This document shows positions 32,886 to 37,164 of a stretch of DNA of 37,164 nt, piece after piece. A program made the position numbers and the translations under genes. Within the stretch, counting starts at the first letter, position 1, and each line of letters begins with the position of its first letter. The notes beneath the pieces were generated by a model. That model did no database searches and was not told the origin of the DNA. It was given only the letters and a program-made list of their open reading frames with translations. The stretch spans positions 1 to 37,164 of the forward strand of contig JAHHHR010000074.1 in assembly GCA_019359245.1 (NCBI GenBank), given 5' to 3'. This DNA is from Nostoc desertorum CM1-VF14 (lineage in GTDB: Bacteria; Cyanobacteriota; Cyanobacteriia; Cyanobacteriales; Nostocaceae).

Positions 32886-33662
32886 GTGCCTGAAGCAGTG
32901 TTGAAAGGTCGTGTTGCCCTAGTTACAGGCGTAAGTCGGCGTAAAGGAATTGGATTTGCAATCGCGCAACAATTAGCAATGTTGGGTGCAGACGTTTTCA
33001 TTCACTCTTATTCACCCTATGATGCTACTCAAGCCTGGGGAGCCGATCCTGATGGAATTTCTGCATTGATTGCTCTGCTTCAAAAGCATGGTACTCGGAT
33101 TGCACACGCCCAAGGAAATTTTCTCGATCCTGCTGTACCAGGTCAAATTATGGGTACTGCGGTTCAAACATTTGGACACATCGATATTTTGATTGCGAAT
33201 CATGCTTACAGCACAATGGGAAATTTAGAACAACTGACCGCAGCCGAAATTGATACACATTTGCAAGTAAATGTGCGAGGAACGTTATTATTGGTGCAAG
33301 CATTTGCTGCTCAACATAGTGGTTGTTCTGGTGGTCGAGTGGTTCTTCTCACCTCTGGGCAGCATCTCAATCCCATGCCAGAGGAACTATCATACATTGC
33401 ATCCAAAGGTGCATTACATCAACTGACACTTTCGTTATCAGCTTATCTAATAGGGCGCGGGATCACGGTCAATGCCATAAATCCAGGAGCAACAGATACA
33501 GGCTATGCCAGTAGTGAACTTTATGAGTCAGTTTTAAGAGCCAACCCTCAAGGGCGATGGGGGCAACCTGAAGATGCAGCCCGTTTAATTGGTTGGCTAG
33601 TAACAGATGACGCACAATGGGTAACTGGGCAAGTAATCAACTCTACAGGAGGTGGAGTTTGA
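32886..33662 (+). CDS. SDR-family oxidoreductase
   Basis: 258 residues, start GTG at 32886-32888. It has a cofactor loop TGVSRRKGIG (14-23), the catalytic triad Ser157, Tyr170 and Lys174 (YIASK), and NPGATDTGYASSEL. The usual NNAG is ANHA here. The TGVSRRKGIG loop with an inserted RRK resembles a group of 3-ketoacyl-ACP-reductase-like SDRs of actinobacteria and firmicutes. GAGG lies 14 bases before the start. It is alone between the rep relic and a PEP-CTERM relic. Substrate unknown. Confidence 0.88.
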   Translation: MPEAVLKGRVALVTGVSRRKGIGFAIAQQLAMLGADVFIHSYSPYDATQAWGADPDGISALIALLQKHGTRIAHAQGNFLDPAVPGQIMGTAVQTFGHIDILIANHAYSTMGNLEQLTAAEIDTHLQVNVRGTLLLVQAFAAQHSGCSGGRVVLLTSGQHLNPMPEELSYIASKGALHQLTLSLSAYLIGRGITVNAINPGATDTGYASSELYESVLRANPQGRWGQPEDAARLIGWLVTDDAQWVTGQVINSTGGGV

Positions 33663-33814
33663 TTATCTGTACGGGCTATCTCCAGCCATATCGCTCTTAT
33701 ACTGGTGTGATAAACAGAGTAGTCGGGTTATCAATGAACCTCAAATATTTGGACAAGTGGCAGCATCTGCTCATAATCGGATGTGCTGGATGGGGTAAAA
33801 GCTAAAAAATTGCT

Positions 33815-34000
33815 TTAGTTTTGTTTTGTAGCAGTTCTCTTGCGCCCCTTAAGCGAATGAACAGCCAATGCGCCAAACCCTAGAAGCGTACTTGGTTTGC
33901 TCACCCTTGACACAACTTCAATTCTTAAAACTTGTCCTTGGTTTGGGCGATCGCCTTTGTTGGAAACATAAATAACACCGTCAGAGCCAATAGTTGAAGA
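33815..34000 (-). pseudogene. ScyD/ScyE-like PEP-CTERM protein, C-terminal remnant
   Basis: The leftward frame SSTIGSDGVIYVSNKGDRPNQGQVLRIEVV, then SKPSTLLGFGALAVHSLKGRKR and a stop, is the end of a six-bladed repeat protein of the ScyD/ScyE type with a PEP-CTERM tail (PxPS, hydrophobic stretch, basic end). It lacks everything upstream of an in-frame TAA and has lost the second Pro-Glu of the motif (SKPS). The surrounding 33663-33814 and 34001-34258 hold nothing else recognisable. Confidence 0.65.
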
Positions 34001-34258
34001 TTACTACGATAAACACACCATCCAAAAAAGCATTTTTTAAGTTTCAGTTTTGAAAAGTCGGTTTAGTAGCAAGACGACTGTCAATAAGATTATTTGATGA
34101 ACGATTTGGACAGTTTAAAAACTTAGCTAAATCTCAGTATTGAACATATAGCTGAACAATAAAAAAGCTTGAACTAATTAACTGCAAGATTCAAAAAAGT
34201 ATCGTATTTTTGAGTAAAATATCTTACATGAAAGAATTCATTTTAGGAGACAAATACA

Positions 34259-35665
34259 TTGAAACCAGTAACAATTATTAACTTTGGCTGGAGCAAAAGT
34301 AAGCATCGGGAAGGATTATCTTTAGATCAGATGCAAGCGTTTGATTTAATCCATGACTGGTATGGTTCTAACCCTGATATGCCGTTTGTATTGCGAGGTT
34401 ATGCAGGTACAGGAAAAACGTTTTTAGTACAGCGAGTAATTCAATCGTTTCAGGATTGCTTCAAAACACGAGACTTAGATAAAAATAAAAATGTTGGTTT
34501 AAGAGTTGCTTTGTGCGCTCCAACGCATAAAGCAAGACATGTATTGGATGCAATGGCTCAACAGGCAAATCTTACTGTACATATCTCAACTCTTCACAGC
34601 TTACTTCATGTTATGCCTGGAGGAGAATATGATGAAAACGGAAAGCAGCAACTTAAACCAAATACTTACTCTAGAGAACCTTATTATCACGAATTTGACT
34701 TAGTAATAGTTGATGAAGCTTCCATGTTAGGGCAAGAACTTTTTAAATTAATTCCTTCGCGGATTCCTACTATTTTTATGGGAGATCCAGCACAATTGCC
34801 ACCTATTGAAGATAATGTTGATTCTTCGCCGGTCTTTCAGTTGCCTTTGGGAATGGAATTAACGCAAGTCATGAGATACGAAGGGGCAATTGCTACTTAT
34901 GTAACTGCACTCCGCCAAAATTTAAATTCTCAATTTCCACCACGATTACAGAGTGAGGGAAATATTGAGAAAATGCAATTTGATACTTGGATAGCAGCAG
35001 CTATCGATGCTTATAAATTTTCTCGCTCCTCAGCCAAGATTTTGGCATGGGCTAATAATCAAGTTAACAATTTGAATCAGCAAATTCGATCTGCACTTTA
35101 TCCGGGTGCTGAACCAATAGAGATTGGAGAAATTCTCTTTGCTAAAGAACCTATTTTCTTAAATGCTGACTCTGGGGAGCAAAAAGAAATTTTTATGCAT
35201 TCTTGTGCTGAATGCGAAGTAAGAGATTTTAAAGAATACTCTGGTAGTAGACATCATCTAGTGCATAGTCCGTTTAAAACTTATCGGATTGAAATCAAGA
35301 ATGATCTGGGCAAAGAAGCATCTCTATCAATAATTCACCCAGATTCTTGGGATTTAATTAAATATGCAGTGAATAATGCCAAGAAAGAAATATTTAAGTT
35401 AGCTGCAAATCAAAGAAGCTATGCTTGGCGAGAATATTACGAGTTCTTAGAGACTTACAATTTATTAGTTAAAGGTAGCTTGATGAATCGATTGCAATAT
35501 GGTTATGCAATTACTGTACATCAAGCTCAAGGGGGAACATTTACTAATTGCTTTGTTGATACATCAAATATCTTTGGCTGCCGAGATAATGTGATGCGTA
35601 ATAAGTTATTATATGTGGCTTATAGTCGGGCTTCACAACAACTTTACTGCTATAGTAAATGGTAA
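34259..35665 (+). CDS. SF1B helicase (RecD/Dda-like)
   Basis: 468 residues. TTG start at 34259 is supported by AGGAG nine bases upstream. Motif I GYAGTGKTFLVQRV, Ia CAPTHKARHVL, II VIVDEASMLG, III FMGDPAQLPPIEDN, and the C-terminal ITVHQAQGGTF and YVAYSRAS (motif VI) identify a superfamily 1B 5'-3' DNA helicase like phage T4 Dda or RecD2. A middle insert (about 300-380) replaces the usual beta-hairpin region and is less conserved. Such helicases load at recombination or replication forks and are common on plasmids and phages. It may serve the rep system. Confidence 0.93.
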   Translation: MKPVTIINFGWSKSKHREGLSLDQMQAFDLIHDWYGSNPDMPFVLRGYAGTGKTFLVQRVIQSFQDCFKTRDLDKNKNVGLRVALCAPTHKARHVLDAMAQQANLTVHISTLHSLLHVMPGGEYDENGKQQLKPNTYSREPYYHEFDLVIVDEASMLGQELFKLIPSRIPTIFMGDPAQLPPIEDNVDSSPVFQLPLGMELTQVMRYEGAIATYVTALRQNLNSQFPPRLQSEGNIEKMQFDTWIAAAIDAYKFSRSSAKILAWANNQVNNLNQQIRSALYPGAEPIEIGEILFAKEPIFLNADSGEQKEIFMHSCAECEVRDFKEYSGSRHHLVHSPFKTYRIEIKNDLGKEASLSIIHPDSWDLIKYAVNNAKKEIFKLAANQRSYAWREYYEFLETYNLLVKGSLMNRLQYGYAITVHQAQGGTFTNCFVDTSNIFGCRDNVMRNKLLYVAYSRASQQLYCYSKW

Positions 35666-35700
35666 GATTAAAGATTTTACATAAATCTTGAATTAGTATA

Positions 35701-35740
35701 CATTCTCATGTTTAAATACCTCGTTATAAACGTGAGAATG
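35701..35740 (+). terminator. Terminator-like hairpin after the helicase
   Basis: CATTCTCATGTTTA (35701-35714) pairs with TAAACGTGAGAATG (35727-35740), 14-bp arms with one mismatch and a 12-base loop, followed by CCTTTATTCCTT. It lies 36 bases after the helicase stop. Termination of the helicase gene is the likeliest role. Confidence 0.6.
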
Positions 35741-35866
35741 CCTTTATTCCTTAAAAAGCCCTTTTCTCTCATCTCAAGCTAATAGTAATCAAATTAACTA
35801 TTACATTACTAGGAAAATATCAGAATTCCAATTTAAATAATTAGATTTATTTTTTGGAGCATCCGC

Positions 35867-36262
35867 ATGAAAGCACTATCTGTTCGTCAACCTTGGGCAT
35901 GGGCAATTATTTATGCTCTAAAGAATATTGAAAACCGAGGCTGGCCTATCAATTATCGCGGCGACATTCTGATTCACGCAGCAAAAACCTGCACCAAAAA
36001 AGAGTACTTTGAGGCAAAAGAATTTTGTCAAAGCATGGGGGTAGTAATCCCAGAGTTAATCTCTTTACGTCGCGGCCAAGTCATCGGTATTGTCACAATA
36101 GTTGACTGCCAATTTTCACAAGTTGCATCTGGTTGGGGGATGCCTGAGCAATACCACTGGAAGCTGGAGAATCCGCGCGAGATTACACCGATTCCTTACA
36201 TTGGGCAGTTGGGGATTTTTGAAGTACCTGATGAATTGGTCAGGAGTGCGATCGCCTTATGA
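35867..36262 (+). CDS. ASCH-domain protein
   Basis: 131 residues: KALSVRQPWAWAIIYALKNIENRGWPINYRGDILIHAAKT, with the ASCH GxKxxExR-like signature as LKNIENR, and GQVIGIVTIVDCQ. ASCH domains are PUA-like RNA-binding folds, sometimes linked to nucleases or modification. GGAG lies nine bases before ATG. Its stop overlaps the methyltransferase start by four bases (ATGA), so the two are one operon; a role in recognising the modified DNA or its transcript is an inference. Confidence 0.88.
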   Translation: MKALSVRQPWAWAIIYALKNIENRGWPINYRGDILIHAAKTCTKKEYFEAKEFCQSMGVVIPELISLRRGQVIGIVTIVDCQFSQVASGWGMPEQYHWKLENPREITPIPYIGQLGIFEVPDELVRSAIAL

Positions 36263-36486
36263 AATCAGTCCTTTCTCTTTTCTCCGGCATCGGCGGACTC
36301 TGCCACCACGGAATATCAGCCGCAGGTCTATCCCACAAATTCCGAGTCCAGCAATTTGTCGAAATCTTCCCTTATTCTCAATCAAAATTGCGCCATGAAC
36401 AACCAGGAATTCCAATCCACGCAGATATTACCAACTACCACTGCCAAGAATCAATTCGCAATTCGCAATTCGCAATTATGAATTAG
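36259..36486 (+). pseudogene. C5 cytosine DNA methyltransferase, N-terminal fragment
   Basis: KSVLSLFSGIGGLCHHGISAAGLSHKFRVQQFVEIFPYSQSKLRHEQPGIPIHADITNYHC is the start of a C5 cytosine methyltransferase: motif I (LFSGIGGL) binds S-adenosylmethionine. After HC the frame runs into AATTCGC repeats and stops. Motifs IV (PCQ) and VI (ENV) are absent. Its C-terminal part resumes after the inserted module at 36901, so the gene is split and, as it stands, catalytically dead. Confidence 0.85.
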
Positions 36487-36900
36487 GAGTAAAAGATATG
36501 AATCAAAATATTAGTATAGCTGACAGAACCAAAGCTTTGGCAATAAGAATAGTTAAAGCTTGCACTTTCCTAGATGAAAAATCTGGTGTTTGCCGTACTT
36601 TATCAAAGCAGTTGCTACGAAGTGGTACTGCTATTGGGGCTAATGTTAGAGAAGCTCAATCGGCACAATCTGATAAAGATTTTCTTAGCAAGCTAGAAAT
36701 TGCACTAAAAGAAGAAAGAGAAACTGAATACTGGCTGTAAATATTAATAGAGTCAGAACTGGTTGATAAAAGTAAGTTTGACTCATTGCTGCAAGAAACT
36801 AGAGAAATTGGAAAGATTCTGGTTTCATCTACTCGAAAGGTGAAGGAGAAAATCAACAAGCTCAATTAATTGCGAATTGCGAATTGCGAATTGCGAATTG
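36452..36900. repeat. Mobile module: four-helix-bundle gene between inverted AATTGCG arrays
   Basis: Left array C(AATTCGC)3AATT at 36452-36477 and right array (AATTGCG)4AATTG at 36868-36900 are perfect inverted copies. They enclose a 123-codon four-helix-bundle gene and nothing else. The module replaces the centre of a methyltransferase gene. No transposase is present, so spread must be in trans or by another route. No clear target duplication is visible. Confidence 0.75.
36498..36869 (+). pseudogene. Four-helix-bundle protein (S23-type), internal stop
   Basis: 123 codons with family features ALAIRIVKACTFLDEKSGVCRTLSKQLLRSGTAIGANVREAQSAQSDKDFLSKLEIALKEERETEYWL and, after a TAA at codon 81 (36738-36740), ILIESELVDKSKFDSLLQETREIGKILVSSTRKVKEKINKLN. 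Four-helix-bundle proteins of this kind are encoded in 23S rRNA intervening sequences and free-standing in many bacteria. One nonsense change (probably TTA or CTA to TAA) interrupts it. It lies between the repeat arrays. Confidence 0.88.
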
Positions 36901-37148
36901 GTTTGACCCCCTGGGCAGACCAAATTGGAAATCAGATTACGCAAGTACGATTCTCTCATGAAGACCGAAGCTATCAACCCGGCATTCGTGAGGTGGCTTC
37001 TGGGATTCCCGTTGGAGTAGCCAAGGGAATCAAGGGTAATTATGATGCCCGTCGTGCTTATGGTTTGAGTTGTTCTCCACGGCAAGCTGCGATCGCTTGG
37101 AAACGAATTGATTACTTGTGGGGTCTAAAGTCCAGTCAGGAGGCATAA
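36901..37148 (+). pseudogene. C5 methyltransferase, C-terminal fragment
   Basis: The frame following the right array reads LTPWADQIGNQITQVRFSHEDRSYQPGIREVASGIPVGVAKGIKGNYDARRAYGLSCSPRQAAIAWKRIDYLWGL and stops at 37146-37148. The RAYGLSCSPRQAAIAW end is motif X-like (normally ALGNAVVP). The catalytic middle of about 120 residues is missing. A second frame gives MKTEAINPAFVRWLLGFPLE, also methyltransferase-like; I cannot tell which is the ancestral one. No start of its own. Confidence 0.65.
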
Positions 37149-37150
37149 GC

Positions 37151-37164
37151 ATGATTAACCAAGT
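37151..37164 (+). CDS. Start of an unidentified gene
   Basis: ATG at 37151 follows a perfect AGGAGG (37138-37143) at seven bases and continues to the window edge (MINQ). The product cannot be named from four codons. It overlaps no other gene and lies directly after the methyltransferase fragment. Confidence 0.5.

Noticed and set aside
36960..37030. Alternative frame MKTEAINPAFVRWLLGFPLE as the true methyltransferase end
   Set aside because: It is methyltransferase-like but stops after 20 codons, whereas the longer open frame continues to the RAYGLSCSPRQAAIAW end; left undecided and noted in the feature.

Overview
The window reads as cyanobacterial DNA, most likely from a filamentous or otherwise repeat-rich species. 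GCGATCGC (HIP1-type) octamers are scattered through it. It also carries a giant Ser/Thr-kinase/AAA/GAF/PAS/histidine-kinase fusion of the cyanobacterial type, PEP-CTERM and RTX proteins, a CyRepA1-type plasmid replication protein and AATTGCG heptamer repeats. Whether the DNA is a plasmid or a chromosome with an integrated plasmid cannot be decided from the sequence. The rep gene and the plasmid-type genes around it favour a plasmid or plasmid-derived island.

Layout. (1) Positions 1-8430, all on the minus strand, form an oxidative or xenobiotic metabolism island: a GMC oxidoreductase, a high-GC luciferase-like monooxygenase, two pirins, an alpha/beta hydrolase, an SDR with a small partner protein, and a single-Cys DsbA-fold protein. 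It is littered with remnants of two AraC regulators, an SDR, an isochorismatase-family hydrolase and a SnoaL-like protein. It also holds a MITE-like element and what looks like one integron gene cassette with its attC site. (2) Positions 8633-15552 hold a 2-kb-residue hybrid sensor kinase overlapping its NarL-type response regulator. A folded leader element lies upstream. (3) Positions 15872-26349 are a plasmid backbone. It has a ParB/KorB-like protein, two overlapping XRE regulators (one a GIY-YIG/HTH chimera), a divergent promoter region, a rightward run of small uncharacterised genes, an AlkB-type dioxygenase and the Toprim-helicase replication protein. (4) Positions 26381-34000 are mosaic: a degraded IS with clear 18-bp ends and an 8-bp target duplication, a truncated PEP-CTERM protein, an RTX protein, a second rep 3' end, an SDR and a PEP-CTERM remnant. 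(5) Positions 34259-37164 hold a RecD/Dda-like helicase and an ASCH gene overlapping a C5 DNA methyltransferase. The catalytic middle of the methyltransferase has been replaced by a four-helix-bundle gene between inverted AATTGCG arrays.

How the genes fit together. The minus-strand metabolic genes look like a stress or detoxification set. Two of them share a 37-bp promoter block with a palindromic operator. The kinase/regulator pair is a complete signalling unit. The plasmid block supplies partition, copy control and replication, with DNA-handling accessories (AlkB, helicase, methyltransferase).

The signals most worth following are the integron cassette, the GIY-YIG/XRE chimera, the mobile heptamer-repeat module found inside two different genes, and the duplicated rep 3' end. 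No single complete, recognisably new defence or metabolic system could be demonstrated. The best candidate for an undescribed unit is the conserved-looking gene run at 17694-22361 in front of alkB and rep.
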